49,894 nt of DNA from a virus: positions 1 to 49,894 of the IMG/VR virus record IMGVR_UViG_3300008107_000080. One strand, 5' to 3'. The notes beneath the pieces were generated by a model. The model did no database searches and had not been told where the DNA came from. It saw only the letters and a list, made by a program, of their open reading frames with translations. The position numbers and the translations under genes were made by a program. Below, one piece after another: positions 32,156 to 40,737 of this stretch. How positions within the stretch are numbered: the first letter of the stretch is position 1; every line of letters starts with the position of its first letter.

Positions 32156-34185
32156 TGGAAACCTAGATGTTCGAGACCTTCGGTTAGGTTCGGGTGTAGT
32201 GTAACTCGAAGAACTTTACGACCCATGCCAGAAGCTGAGTCATGCTTGTGAGCAAAGACTAGCCGGAGAGCAACAAGGTCTTGGAGTTCTCTGTTTACAC
32301 GTTCAATTGACATTTCGAGTTTGTCGACCAGTTCGTCACGGCTGTGCGGTTGCTTCATAATGAGTTTGCAAATACGCATACGTGGTGATTTGAAGTCGAT
32401 GATGTCTCGAACAACTTTGGCAACCAGTTGGTCTACCAAAGCATTGGGTCGATCAAGACCTAGAACAACTGGAGCACACATGTAGAGTTTGGTAAGCTGA
32501 CCGATCAAACGAGCTGGTACTTCGATGATGGGTTCAGATGCAATCTCGCGTTGTCCGAATGTTTCTCGGTCAACTTTGGTACGGAGTGTTGCTGCAAGTT
32601 TTGCCCACGTCTTGATGTTTTGTTGTTCTCTGAGACCTAGTTGTACGTTGCAAGGCTTGTCCATGAGCATATCAAGGAAACCCTTTGCAGCTGCAACCAC
32701 CGGCATTTCTGGGGGAAGAGTTGAAGGGTTATTGGCTACCATCATGGATCGTTCTAGCATACGATCTTCGATTAGTTCTCTGTCTCGGTCAGACAAGTCG
32801 AGTTCGAAGTCTAGGAATCGTTCACCCAAGAATGATTGGTCAGATCGACGAAGCACGTGAGTACCACAGAGAATCATGGTACTGCGAATGTTTCGGTAGT
32901 CGTGTGAAATCATGTTCTTGTAGAACGTAGAACTGTCTTTGTCGTAGAAGTCTCGAAGTTCTGAGAAAATCTTTTCGACGTTTGGTTGTTTGAGTAGAGC
33001 ATCGGCATCTTTGACGATCAGTGTCTTACCTGCAATGAGGGGAATCAATGATGCGTCAGCGTTACCTTTTTCGTCTTTCCAACCAGAAAACAAACCAGTA
33101 AACGTAGACTTGAGTACGACTTGCTGTGAACCACCAACTACTTTGGCAATGGTGGTTTTACCAGACGAAGGAGCACCAAAAAAACGTACCCACAACTGCT
33201 CGCCTTCTACCCTGGTGGAGTAGATGGAAGATAGAACTAGAAGTAGTCCTAGCTTCATAGGTTCGGTTGTGTGGAACACGTTTTCGTATCGTTTGACTAA
33301 TTCGTCATAAGTCGTACAGGTACGGTCTGCTTCGACAGTCTCAATGGTACTCTTGACCACCACCACGTTTTCTGGGGAGGTATAAGGTTTGATCCATTCT
33401 TTGATCTTACCGAATGATCCACGACCGTAGTCTCGATAAGTGTCGTTGAGGTCGTAGCCTTCGGGTTTATCTTCGGGCCAGTCGATGTAGGAAATGGATT
33501 TTGGTTTGTACTGAGAAGCAGAGATATGTTTGAGAATTACTTGCTCAAATCCTGCTTTACCAGAAGTGTCGTTGTCGTAGCAGAACACAACGTGTTTTTC
33601 TGATAGGTACTCACACCAACCACCCTTCCATACACCAGCCCCAGGAACTGCTGTAGGAGAGATACCGTTAGATGCTATAATTGCTTTTGCAGCTAGACGA
33701 TCCCAATGACCTTCGGCAATCCAAACGGTATCTTCTGTTGTTTCTTCCCAATTCATGAGCGTGTGCTCAATTCCTGGGGAGGCCATGATGATCCATTTAT
33801 CAAACCATTCACCAGTCTTTTTGTCTTGTTTACGTACAAGAGCGACTTTGTAAAGGTTGTTGAGTTTACCGTTCTTAAAAGTTGGAATCAAGTACGTACC
33901 GTTAAGTTCGTTATACTTGACTCCAGCATCTTGTACACAAGAAATAGGTAGTTCACGAAGGTTGGCAATGAAGTGGGACGTACGAGTTACGTTGTCAAAT
34001 AAACCGTAGAGTTCACGAAGAAACGTAATTGGATTGCCACTTTTCATGCAAACTTTGCAGTCCCACAAACCATTTTCTTGGTTGTAGAAGAAGTGTTTTT
34101 CTTTCTCACAAAACGGACAGTTTGTTACGAACTGGTTTCCATGTTGTTCTGGTTTGAAACCAGTATGAAATTCGAACAGGTGCAC
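32152..34185 (-). CDS. Primase-helicase (Zn finger, TOPRIM, ATPase, wHTH)
   Basis: A 677-residue replication protein. Zn finger with Cys23/26/43/46; TOPRIM primase (EGHWDRLAA at ~158, CYDNDTSGK at ~202 with D-x-D); ATPase with FGAPSSGKTT (337-346) and VKDADALL Walker B; C-terminal winged helix (MKQPHSRDELVDKLEMSIER). It primes and unwinds DNA at the phage fork, next to the polymerase. The start is GTG at 34185, with AGGAGA supplied by a CCAGGAGA version of the strand-biased motif. The ATPase has a SF3/AAA+-like rather than DnaB-like character. Confidence 0.88.
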   Translation of the reverse strand: MHLFEFHTGFKPEQHGNQFVTNCPFCEKEKHFFYNQENGLWDCKVCMKSGNPITFLRELYGLFDNVTRTSHFIANLRELPISCVQDAGVKYNELNGTYLIPTFKNGKLNNLYKVALVRKQDKKTGEWFDKWIIMASPGIEHTLMNWEETTEDTVWIAEGHWDRLAAKAIIASNGISPTAVPGAGVWKGGWCEYLSEKHVVFCYDNDTSGKAGFEQVILKHISASQYKPKSISYIDWPEDKPEGYDLNDTYRDYGRGSFGKIKEWIKPYTSPENVVVVKSTIETVEADRTCTTYDELVKRYENVFHTTEPMKLGLLLVLSSIYSTRVEGEQLWVRFFGAPSSGKTTIAKVVGGSQQVVLKSTFTGLFSGWKDEKGNADASLIPLIAGKTLIVKDADALLKQPNVEKIFSELRDFYDKDSSTFYKNMISHDYRNIRSTMILCGTHVLRRSDQSFLGERFLDFELDLSDRDRELIEDRMLERSMMVANNPSTLPPEMPVVAAAKGFLDMLMDKPCNVQLGLREQQNIKTWAKLAATLRTKVDRETFGQREIASEPIIEVPARLIGQLTKLYMCAPVVLGLDRPNALVDQLVAKVVRDIIDFKSPRMRICKLIMKQPHSRDELVDKLEMSIERVNRELQDLVALRLVFAHKHDSASGMGRKVLRVTLHPNLTEGLEHLGFQ

Positions 34186-34204
34186 GGCTCTCTCCTGGGG
34201 TGTG

Positions 34205-34423
34205 TTAGCTTCTGTGGTGTTTGAGAATACGACGACGCATGTGGAACAGAGCTTCTCGATCCTCTTTGCTAGGACTGTTTAGCTCGTCATCAACAATGTT
34301 GCAAATTTCGTCCTTACGTTGTTGGAGTGGGATGCTGGTATTCAAAAGCAGTTCTTCTATTTCAAGAAGTGCTGCTTTGAGAATAATAACTTTTTCTTTC
34401 AAGGTTAATGGTTCACTCGGCAT
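34205..34423 (-). CDS. Hypothetical 72-aa helical protein
   Basis: Starts MPSEPLTLKEKVIILKAALL at 34423 with CCAGGAAATACC as SD, which is a copy of the dispersed motif. Helical and charged; ends RRRILKHHRS, so nucleic-acid contact is possible. Lies between polymerase and primase genes with short spacers, hence a probable replication accessory protein. No family recognised. Confidence 0.55.
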   Translation of the reverse strand: MPSEPLTLKEKVIILKAALLEIEELLLNTSIPLQQRKDEICNIVDDELNSPSKEDREALFHMRRRILKHHRS

Positions 34424-34439
34424 GGTATTTCCTGGGGAG

Positions 34440-36347
34440 TTAAAAGAGAAATTCTTTGGTTGGGTTAATGATGCCCTGGATGATGGGGTTGGTTTCATCA
34501 GACGGATGGTATTGAAGTTCCCAAGTAACGTCACAAGTAGGAATGAGTTTACGACCGGCATCGGAGATTGTACGACACTTTGCTTCGATAAGAACTGGAA
34601 GGGCTGGTGTGATACGTACTTCGGTGTCGAGACCGTCATGAATTTGTGAGTTCATTTGGCAATTAAATTTACGATAGAGTGGGTTTGCGTCCCAAGCTAT
34701 CATAGCTTCTGTCATGATCCAACCTGCACTACCTTGGACGAAGAAGTTACAGGCTTTGAACGGTTCGTCTGGTGGAACATCTAGTCGATATCCCCCAAGT
34801 GTATGTACAGCAAACACAGAATACTTAGTGTATGTAATGCTTGCCATTTTGATTCGGGTTTTGGTAAACTCTGCAATACCAGGAAAGCGAGCATCAATCT
34901 TGGCACAATAGTTAGGAGCATCTTTCTTGCCATAATAAGTCTCATTGGTTTTCTTGTCTGTTGCACCGTAAATACGTGCAAAGTTACCGTTCTTGACACG
35001 TTGGTATACTTTGAGAACTTTCTGATCGGCCTCAGTCAGTTGACTCTTGAGTTTCTTTTTAGCACGATGGTAGGCTTCCATTTGATCGGGGAAAATGATT
35101 TCCATAATCATTTGGTGGACGGACTTACCTTCTTCGAAGGCTTGGATAAGCTCTTTGTTACCGACTGAGTATGCCCAGATTCGGAGTTCAATGTTGACCA
35201 TGTCTGTGCAGATCCAGACATATCCTGGAGCAGGGCCAAACAAAGATCGGAGTAGCTTATCAGTATTCTGGTCATTCGGACTATTTGAACTTTGGCGAGT
35301 TTCTCTCGTTCCAGTGATATTGAGGGAGGAATGGGTTCGATTGTTCTCGTCAAGCCAGTTGATGTAGCTTGTGAGATCCGTACAGTGTTTTTGTTTTTTC
35401 TTGTACGAGGCGAGTTCTGCGAGTGGTTTGGCATTGTATTTTACGAAGTACGAGTCGAGAGCTTTTTGATCCATAGCAGGAACCGGCTTCTTGCCTTTGG
35501 TATAAAACTCTACGGGAATATCGAGACGTTTGTGGATCAAGTCGATCAAGTGTTGACGTTTGTTAGGATCAAATCGGTAGTCGATACCGGCTAGACGTTT
35601 GATAGCCCAACGATGTTCCTTCATTTCTTTCTCAAATTTGGTAATGAGGGCAGTTGCTTTAACTTTGTCAAAAGATTTGCCTGTCGTTTGCATATCGTAT
35701 GCAATACGAATCAGCTTTTTACGAGTTTGGTATACGTCCCAAAGATTGTCTGTAAGTAGACTGTGTTTGAAAGCATCCCACAAAAGTAGAGTACGTTCAA
35801 CGTCACGTACAGCATACTCACGACAAGCATCGAGTGCTAGCCAGTAATCCATCTTCCAGAACTCTGTACCGTTTTTGCGTATTCCTGGAAAGTGGTGGTG
35901 TCCTGCTTTGGCTACACAATATCCTTGCTTGCGAGCATCACGTACTGCTTCCTTGACACGATCTGCAAGTACATCTTCGTCAGCATCAGAGTAGTTGAAA
36001 TACTTGACAGCAAGATTCTTGAGATTGTGTGTGTCACCAGAACAGATACAGTGAGAAGCAAGCAAAGTATCTTCGAGTTTATTCCAGAACAAGTCTGGAG
36101 AAATACCGATAGATGCTAGTGCTCGAATATCAAACTGAGCATTGTGGAAGATGATCTTGTTAGCTTGTTTGACTAGCTTGACAAAAGCATCAAGCTCGTC
36201 ATCTTCCCAACTAACTTCACGAGTACGAGGATTGACGATACCTTCAAACACGTAGTTGTATTTACCGTCACAAGCTGTAATCATGAATGGTCGACATCCA
36301 TGAAAAAAGTCTGTGCCGGTGGTTTCTGTATCGACTGCGAGTAACAT
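34440..36347 (-). CDS. DNA polymerase I family (family A)
   Basis: A 635-residue polymerase with an N-terminal 3'-5' exonuclease (DTETTG at 6-11, HNAQFDIRAL at ~67-76) and the polymerase domain. Motif A is CTDMVNIELRIWA with AFEEGKSVHQ, motif B is RVKNGNFARIYGA and motif C is SQIHDGLDTEV. In motif C the usual His-Asp-Glu reads His570-Asp571-Gly572, so the second acidic residue is replaced. It is the phage replicative polymerase. AAGGAGC is a strong SD. Lies with primase and ligase genes in the same direction. Confidence 0.95.
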   Translation of the reverse strand: MLLAVDTETTGTDFFHGCRPFMITACDGKYNYVFEGIVNPRTREVSWEDDELDAFVKLVKQANKIIFHNAQFDIRALASIGISPDLFWNKLEDTLLASHCICSGDTHNLKNLAVKYFNYSDADEDVLADRVKEAVRDARKQGYCVAKAGHHHFPGIRKNGTEFWKMDYWLALDACREYAVRDVERTLLLWDAFKHSLLTDNLWDVYQTRKKLIRIAYDMQTTGKSFDKVKATALITKFEKEMKEHRWAIKRLAGIDYRFDPNKRQHLIDLIHKRLDIPVEFYTKGKKPVPAMDQKALDSYFVKYNAKPLAELASYKKKQKHCTDLTSYINWLDENNRTHSSLNITGTRETRQSSNSPNDQNTDKLLRSLFGPAPGYVWICTDMVNIELRIWAYSVGNKELIQAFEEGKSVHQMIMEIIFPDQMEAYHRAKKKLKSQLTEADQKVLKVYQRVKNGNFARIYGATDKKTNETYYGKKDAPNYCAKIDARFPGIAEFTKTRIKMASITYTKYSVFAVHTLGGYRLDVPPDEPFKACNFFVQGSAGWIMTEAMIAWDANPLYRKFNCQMNSQIHDGLDTEVRITPALPVLIEAKCRTISDAGRKLIPTCDVTWELQYHPSDETNPIIQGIINPTKEFLF

Positions 36348-36360
36348 AACAAATAGCTCC

Positions 36361-36621
36361 TTATTTTTTTGCTAGGGCATCGAGGCAACGGTCTCTCCAC
36401 TGTGCAAGAAAAGCTTGATTAACTGGTCGATCTTCTGCTTCTCGACTAGCTTCCCAATCTTCTCCTGGGGGATGGAATTTGACTTTGACAGGTCTTGTAA
36501 ATCTTTTGTTGATTGGTCGTACAAGACCTATGGGTTGGTCTGGGTACTCAAGACATCGGTAGGTTCCATCTGGGTAGATGAACTCAGCTATCGGTGCTTG
36601 AGTCGAAGTTTTCTTCTTCAT
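36361..36621 (-). CDS. Hypothetical basic protein (86 aa)
   Basis: An 86-residue protein starting MKKKTSTQAPIAEFIYPDGT, basic N-terminus, then TRPVKVKFHPPGEDWEAS and an acidic to basic C-terminus. AAGG lies 7 bases upstream of the ATG. It overlaps the previous gene by 38 bases and ends 13 bases before the polymerase start codon. No family recognised. Confidence 0.55.
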   Translation of the reverse strand: MKKKTSTQAPIAEFIYPDGTYRCLEYPDQPIGLVRPINKRFTRPVKVKFHPPGEDWEASREAEDRPVNQAFLAQWRDRCLDALAKK

Positions 36622-36835
36622 CTGTGTACCTTACAGGTTTGAGTGTAAGTGGAAAATCTGGGGTGTTTGAGACTAGTTCGATATTAAGTCTGGTACGTTC
36701 TGCTAAATCTTTGTTGTCAAAGAAAATAGCAGCTGTAGGATCATCAACCCATACGGAAGTCATACAATGACTACACCCAGAATAGTACATACTGTGTGTA
36801 CCAATCTGACGACAAATGATATATTCTTCTGACAA
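36584..36835 (-). CDS. Small Cys/His-containing protein (83 aa), TTG start
   Basis: An 83-residue protein with CRQIGTHSMYYSGCSHCMTS (residues ~8-27), a possible metal-binding cluster, then an acidic C-terminus. The best start is TTG at 36835, preceded by AAGGA at 8 bases; the first internal ATG is residue 16 and lacks an SD. No family recognised. Confidence 0.5.
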   Translation of the reverse strand: MSEEYIICRQIGTHSMYYSGCSHCMTSVWVDDPTAAIFFDNKDLAERTRLNIELVSNTPDFPLTLKPVRYTDEEENFDSSTDS

Positions 36836-36846
36836 GAGAGTATTCC

Positions 36847-36936
36847 TTAAACAATGGGTTGGTTACGTTTGCCGTGTAAGTATCCGACGATATACATGGC
36901 TGTGTGGGTAAGTAAGAGTGCGGCTATTTCGTACAT
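36847..36936 (-). CDS. 29-aa membrane peptide
   Basis: A short frame from ATG at 36936 to TAA at 36847 encodes MYEIAALLLTHTAMYIVGYL followed by HGKRNQPIV: one probable membrane helix and a basic tail. Weak GAAAG precedes the ATG. It fits immediately upstream of the TTG-start gene, 11 bases apart, with AAGGA for that gene covering its own stop. Similar in style to the 27-aa peptide at 32072. Confidence 0.4.
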   Translation of the reverse strand: MYEIAALLLTHTAMYIVGYLHGKRNQPIV

Positions 36937-37204
36937 GGTGGTCTTTCAAAAGAGTAAACAAACAAACAAAAAAAGGATCGGGCAGTACTGGCTACCTGCT
37001 TCTGCACAAAGTGCTGTTTTTGAATACATTAAACTACCGACCCTAGGTTGGTTAGGCCAACAAGTCCACGACTATGGTAATGTCGTCTACCTATTCTGTT
37101 TGGGTTCCAGGGTACTATCTTTAAGTAAAACCAGTGGTGTACCAAAGCAAGGTTTGAGCAAACCGATCAAACCTTGAACGGGTGTCTAAGATAGACCCAA
37201 ACAG
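36937..37204. ncRNA. Hairpin-dense intergenic region, putative structured RNA
   Basis: A 268-bp gap with nested pairing. CTGTTTGGGT (37096-37105) plus CTATCTT (37115-37121) pair with the continuous AAGATAGACCCAAACAG (37188-37204). Inside lies CAAGGTTTGA (37149-37158) with TCAAACCTTG (37168-37177), a perfect 10-bp stem with a 9-base loop. GCAC-aaa-GTGC near 36997 and a GTTGG-ttag-CCAAC stem near 37047 add hairpins. No U-run follows, so it is not a simple terminator. It begins directly after the stop of the secreted protein. Could be a small RNA, 3' UTR stabiliser or remnant element. Confidence 0.45.
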
Positions 37205-37669
37205 TTAATCACAGATGATCGTAGCATACCAACCGTATACTCGGTAACGTCGGTTGTAACCGTAAGCTACACCTTGTTCTCGAATAGGTCGTTGTCCGTA
37301 GTAGCAACATCGTCGGACAGCATCTTCTGGGGAGGACGTTGAAAATCCTACTCCTTCTGCTCTGCCTCCACCAAAACCACCACCAACGTGGCAACATTGT
37401 TGCATTGCGGCTTGTCGTTCAGCTTTTGACTGAGCAAGACCTGACGCAAAGCTCTCGACAACAGACCGTACCGGCTGTACTTCCTGGAGGTATCGGACGG
37501 GTGCTGTTACAACTTCGACAGCTGTACCGACGACGTATCCGGTGGACTGCACGACTGTACCGACTGCTTGTTGAACCGGATAGCAGCGACCGTTGGAACA
37601 GGTAGACTGAGCAAATAGGTTAGTAGCCAAGAGGCAAACAAATGCACAAACGAACAGAAATGGTCTCAT
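37205..37669 (-). CDS. Secreted Cys-rich protein (154 aa)
   Basis: MRPFLFVCAFVCLLATNLFA is a clear Sec signal peptide with cleavage likely after LFA (residue 20). The mature part starts QSTCSNGRCYPVQ, then has a Val/Thr-rich helix-strand section. CCHVGGGFGGGRAEG and VRRCCYYGQRP with two vicinal Cys pairs follow, and it ends YGWYATIICD. AAAGGAG is a strong SD. It lies in the replication block but looks periplasmic or surface-exposed. Possible superinfection exclusion or envelope modification; family not recognised. Confidence 0.65.
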   Translation of the reverse strand: MRPFLFVCAFVCLLATNLFAQSTCSNGRCYPVQQAVGTVVQSTGYVVGTAVEVVTAPVRYLQEVQPVRSVVESFASGLAQSKAERQAAMQQCCHVGGGFGGGRAEGVGFSTSSPEDAVRRCCYYGQRPIREQGVAYGYNRRYRVYGWYATIICD

Positions 37670-37733
37670 GGTAGAGAACTCCTTTGTAAAAACCAAACTG
37701 AACCAAGTCTTTGAATAACACACTCAAAGACAG

Positions 37734-37756
37734 AAAAACCAGTGGTGGCTCACTGG
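37734..37756 (-). terminator. Intrinsic terminator after the SSB-like gene
   Basis: On the - strand CCAGTG-AGCCAC-CACTGG is a 6-bp stem followed by TTTTT. Two further symmetries flank it: GAAGGCTAGCCTTC overlapping the SSB-like stop (37791-37804) and GTCTTTGA/TCAAAGAC (37707-37731). This could end the early transcript before the secreted protein gene, which has its own strong SD. No clear promoter was found in the 64 bases that remain. Confidence 0.6.
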
Positions 37757-37795
37757 CAGAATCGGTACTGTAGCACACACAGGACTAACGGAAGG

Positions 37796-38563
37796 CTAGC
37801 CTTCGATTTGGTCGATTCGGATGATCTTCTCCATACGAGGATCATCGACGTTCTTGACTTGGACTTTGCCGGACTCAGCAAAGACTCCAGTGACCATCCA
37901 ATTCATTTCCAGGTGCTTAACCGTTTGGTTAAGGGAAGGGACAGTAGCCTGTGCCTGTGATGGGGCAGCAGTCGGGGTAGGAGCTACAGGTGCTGTCGAC
38001 CCTTGGGGCTTTGGGACGGATGGTGGAGCAACACTGTCGGTGGCTTCGATATGTTGTTCGGTTGTTGAAAGCCGAACAGACTTACCATCGTCCAACGTAT
38101 TGCGAGCATCTTCCACGATTTGAAAGTGGAAGGCCATACCAGGTTGATTGAGGAACCAGTCACCAATCTCTGCTGGAGACTCGTGGTTGACACGGATTTC
38201 CCTGGGGAGACCGTATCGTTCCATATCACCTAGGAACATTTCGTAACGACCGGCAGCATCCATGTTGGCACTTGTAGCAAACCACCATTGCTTACGGAGG
38301 GTTTTGCCTTGGTGCTCTGGATGGTCGATAACCGAGAAGGTCATTTCTGCATAAGCTGTACCTTCCTTGGTTGTACCATCTGGATTCTTCCTGTCTTGCG
38401 ACTTACTCAACTTGAACCCTGTTGGGATGCAAGTACCGTTAGCACCGATGGGCAACGGAATGTTTTGCAGTCGAGCTTCTGCTTGCTTGGCTTGCTCGAT
38501 CCGTGTGGAGTTACGTCCAAAAAAGGACATGAATTCAGCTGATACTTCGGTTTTCTTTGTCAT
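37796..38563 (-). CDS. Single-stranded DNA-binding-like protein (255 aa)
   Basis: 255 residues from ATG at 38563 (MTKKTEVSAEFMSFFGRNST). The N-terminal ~165 residues resemble phage DUF669-type or OB-fold SSB proteins, with a TAYAEMTFSVIDHPEHQGKT and LRKQWWF core. A Pro/Ala/Thr/Gln linker (SVPKPQGSTAPVAPTPTAAP) leads to an acidic C-terminal segment. Gene pairing with the Sak4-like ATPase directly upstream is a typical recombination module (ATPase plus SSB). Function by context and fold pattern. Confidence 0.6.
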   Translation of the reverse strand: MTKKTEVSAEFMSFFGRNSTRIEQAKQAEARLQNIPLPIGANGTCIPTGFKLSKSQDRKNPDGTTKEGTAYAEMTFSVIDHPEHQGKTLRKQWWFATSANMDAAGRYEMFLGDMERYGLPREIRVNHESPAEIGDWFLNQPGMAFHFQIVEDARNTLDDGKSVRLSTTEQHIEATDSVAPPSVPKPQGSTAPVAPTPTAAPSQAQATVPSLNQTVKHLEMNWMVTGVFAESGKVQVKNVDDPRMEKIIRIDQIEG

Positions 38564-38641
38564 AATCAAAAATCTTTCTTAAAACACGTACACACATACA
38601 AAATTGAGAGCTACACGTTGTAACTCTTTGTGAGAGACAAA

Positions 38642-39421
38642 CTACGCAGAAGCTTTTGTAATCTCCTTTCGATAAGCTTCTGGAAAATGTTTGGACAGAT
38701 TCTTCCAGGCATCCTGGGGAGAACGGCCCATAGGGATAACAGGAGGCATATTCCATCGGTTCTTGGCTTGGTGGGCTGTAGACAGAGTGGTGTAGATAAC
38801 TCGGTTATCTTCTTCTCTGGCTTTACCTTCCATTGCAATACCTTTAGCGGCTTCGGTGACACGGGTAATGTCGACTTGCAGATTGAGGAAGAAAATAAAT
38901 CCTGCCCAAGCTGTAAGAGTCGATCTCATGCCTAGCCCCTTTTCACCGTCATCAAGGTTGATAACGTGACACAGGAAGTCTGGCCCCATTGTGTTGGGTA
39001 ACGAGATTGTACCAACGTGTCCGATCAAGATGACGTTGACACCTTCGTTAGCTTTGTTGTTGCACAAGTCTAGGAATTGTTGCAACACTACCGGCGACTC
39101 TTTCCTGGAGCCACTACTGTAAGCATGAAAGTCTTTCGTGCTGTTTTGGTAGTGGGCTTGAAGGACGAAGTCAAAGATTTTGTTTTGCAACCCCTTGGTA
39201 GAGTCAATAAGGATTGTACCCTTAGTGACTTTGGTAACAGCTTGAACAAGTTGTTGGAATGAAGTAATGACGTAGTTCAGACTGTTGTCTGGAACTTGTC
39301 CCATTACTTCTAAGTCCTGGTAGCCGGTTTCACCGATTGACATACAGTGAATTGGGCCAGGGAACTGTAGGCCGAGGCTGGTTTTACCCATACCTTCACG
39401 ACCATAAATAACACCAGTCAT
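38642..39421 (-). CDS. Sak4/RecA-like recombination ATPase
   Basis: 259 residues from ATG at 39421: MTGVIYGREGMGKTSLGLQF gives a Walker A (GREGMGKTS, 7-15) close to the N-terminus, as in Sak4/AAA_24 phage ATPases; Walker B is GTILIDS. VILIGHVGTISL is a RecA-core-type strand. The family promotes single-strand annealing with an SSB partner. A GCGAGG element precedes the ATG. The longer reading frame upstream is not used because it crosses the 39.43-39.47 kb spacer. It precedes the SSB-like gene. Confidence 0.75.
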   Translation of the reverse strand: MTGVIYGREGMGKTSLGLQFPGPIHCMSIGETGYQDLEVMGQVPDNSLNYVITSFQQLVQAVTKVTKGTILIDSTKGLQNKIFDFVLQAHYQNSTKDFHAYSSGSRKESPVVLQQFLDLCNNKANEGVNVILIGHVGTISLPNTMGPDFLCHVINLDDGEKGLGMRSTLTAWAGFIFFLNLQVDITRVTEAAKGIAMEGKAREEDNRVIYTTLSTAHQAKNRWNMPPVIPMGRSPQDAWKNLSKHFPEAYRKEITKASA

Positions 39422-39470
39422 ACCTCGCAAAATAAATCTCCAAAAGAGGAACGAAACGGAAACGGAACAG

Positions 39471-40193
39471 TTAGTTTTGGTCTGCCTTGGCTTCGGCAGC
39501 TTCTGGGGTGAACTTGCCTTGTGGGTATCGTTTCTCAAGCTTTGCTCGGTTGAGTGTACGATAGTACGACAAGGTGTGACCACAGGGTAGTGAATTGTTT
39601 GAGTCGATCTCGTAGTCAAGATGGTAGACTCGGTAGCCGTTGATGATAAGTGACATATCAATCAGGACTTGAGTCAATGAACCTTCGTGACCGTAGAAGA
39701 TCAACTTCTTGGTTTTGTTGAGCATGAACTCGATTTTCTTGGCAATTGAGTTCGCCCAGAGAGCCATTTCGTTAACAACACCGTTGAACTCAAACACAGA
39801 CATATCATCGAGTTTGTTTTCATACGAATTGTCCCAAGTAACAAGGTTCGGCTTGTGGGAACTGTTGATAAGCAGAGTTTGAAGTTGTGCTTGATAGTAG
39901 CACAGGTCACCAAGTTCTTGTCTTGCTTCCTGGATGATAGCTTGGCCTTTGTCTGGTGTTTCAAAGCCACCATACTCAAGAGCAAGCAGGTGTTCATTGA
40001 GTTCGTACACTTCACCGATAAAACCGTTGATACAATGGACAACATCAAGACGGTGAGCGAGTTGCTCAAATCGTTTACCAAATTCACCATAGTGGTTACA
40101 GTCTGATGGTGGTGTGTTTGGATCGAGTTCTACTCTTGCTGCTCGTGCAAAAGTCTTGTCACAAAACTCGTGGTAGGGGCTGAGGTACTTCAT
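39471..40193 (-). CDS. MazG-like nucleotide pyrophosphohydrolase
   Basis: A 240-residue protein with MazG-type motifs: CINGFIGEVYELNEHLL (residues ~54-70, E-x-x-E-x-x-E-like) and ARQELGDLCYYQAQLQ (~90-105, E-L-G-D). The C-terminal half is helix-rich and ends with a basic segment plus Ala/Glu tail. MazG-like proteins hydrolyse dNTPs or alarmones to monophosphates. It starts 1 base before the next gene ends. A second NTP-pool enzyme is encoded at 29221. Confidence 0.75.
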   Translation of the reverse strand: MKYLSPYHEFCDKTFARAARVELDPNTPPSDCNHYGEFGKRFEQLAHRLDVVHCINGFIGEVYELNEHLLALEYGGFETPDKGQAIIQEARQELGDLCYYQAQLQTLLINSSHKPNLVTWDNSYENKLDDMSVFEFNGVVNEMALWANSIAKKIEFMLNKTKKLIFYGHEGSLTQVLIDMSLIINGYRVYHLDYEIDSNNSLPCGHTLSYYRTLNRAKLEKRYPQGKFTPEAAEAKADQN

Positions 40194-40194
40194 G

Positions 40195-40737
40195 TTAGTA
40201 TTGACTTTCTTTTGAAATGGTTTCGTAAAAGGAGTAACAAAGTTTCAATGAAAATTCATTGTTTGCAACAACAGGGGTAGTTGGTGCAAGAAAGTAGATG
40301 TACTGGTAGGCTTGTCGTCTAACAGATTCAGCAAGTAACCAACACAGTTTGATACAGTTCGCATCGTCGTGTGTTAGAGCTGCTTGTCGAATCAAACGCA
40401 TTTGATGTACAACCCATAGCGAGTGTGTCCAGTTTGACACAGATGCCTCACGCATTTCTGACGGTCGATACGTGTACTGATTGTTGAAGATCACAGCATC
40501 GAAGTTAGATAACCATTCTGTTTTGGCATGGTTTTTTAGATAGTTATCTTCAAAACCATAATGAGTTGTATTTAAGGAATCTGTTTGATCGTGTTCAGAT
40601 TTAATTGCTGCACACAATTTACCAATTTTGACAATCAAAGACGAAAATGGTGCGTTTTGGTTCAAATGGTATTCAAGTTTTTTGTGTAATTCTGTTTGCA
40701 CAACAGTGTATGCAACTAGAATTTTATTAAGGTTCAT
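40195..40737 (-). CDS. Hypothetical protein (180 aa)
   Basis: A 180-residue, mostly helical protein, MNLNKILVAYTVVQTELHKK onwards. Aromatic and His-rich helices (SVSNWTHSLWVVHQMRLI, RRQAYQYIYFLA) suggest a helical bundle. Its ATG overlaps the RecB-like gene stop by four bases (ATGA), implying coupled translation with the nuclease. No family recognised. Confidence 0.55.
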   Translation of the reverse strand: MNLNKILVAYTVVQTELHKKLEYHLNQNAPFSSLIVKIGKLCAAIKSEHDQTDSLNTTHYGFEDNYLKNHAKTEWLSNFDAVIFNNQYTYRPSEMREASVSNWTHSLWVVHQMRLIRQAALTHDDANCIKLCWLLAESVRRQAYQYIYFLAPTTPVVANNEFSLKLCYSFYETISKESQY

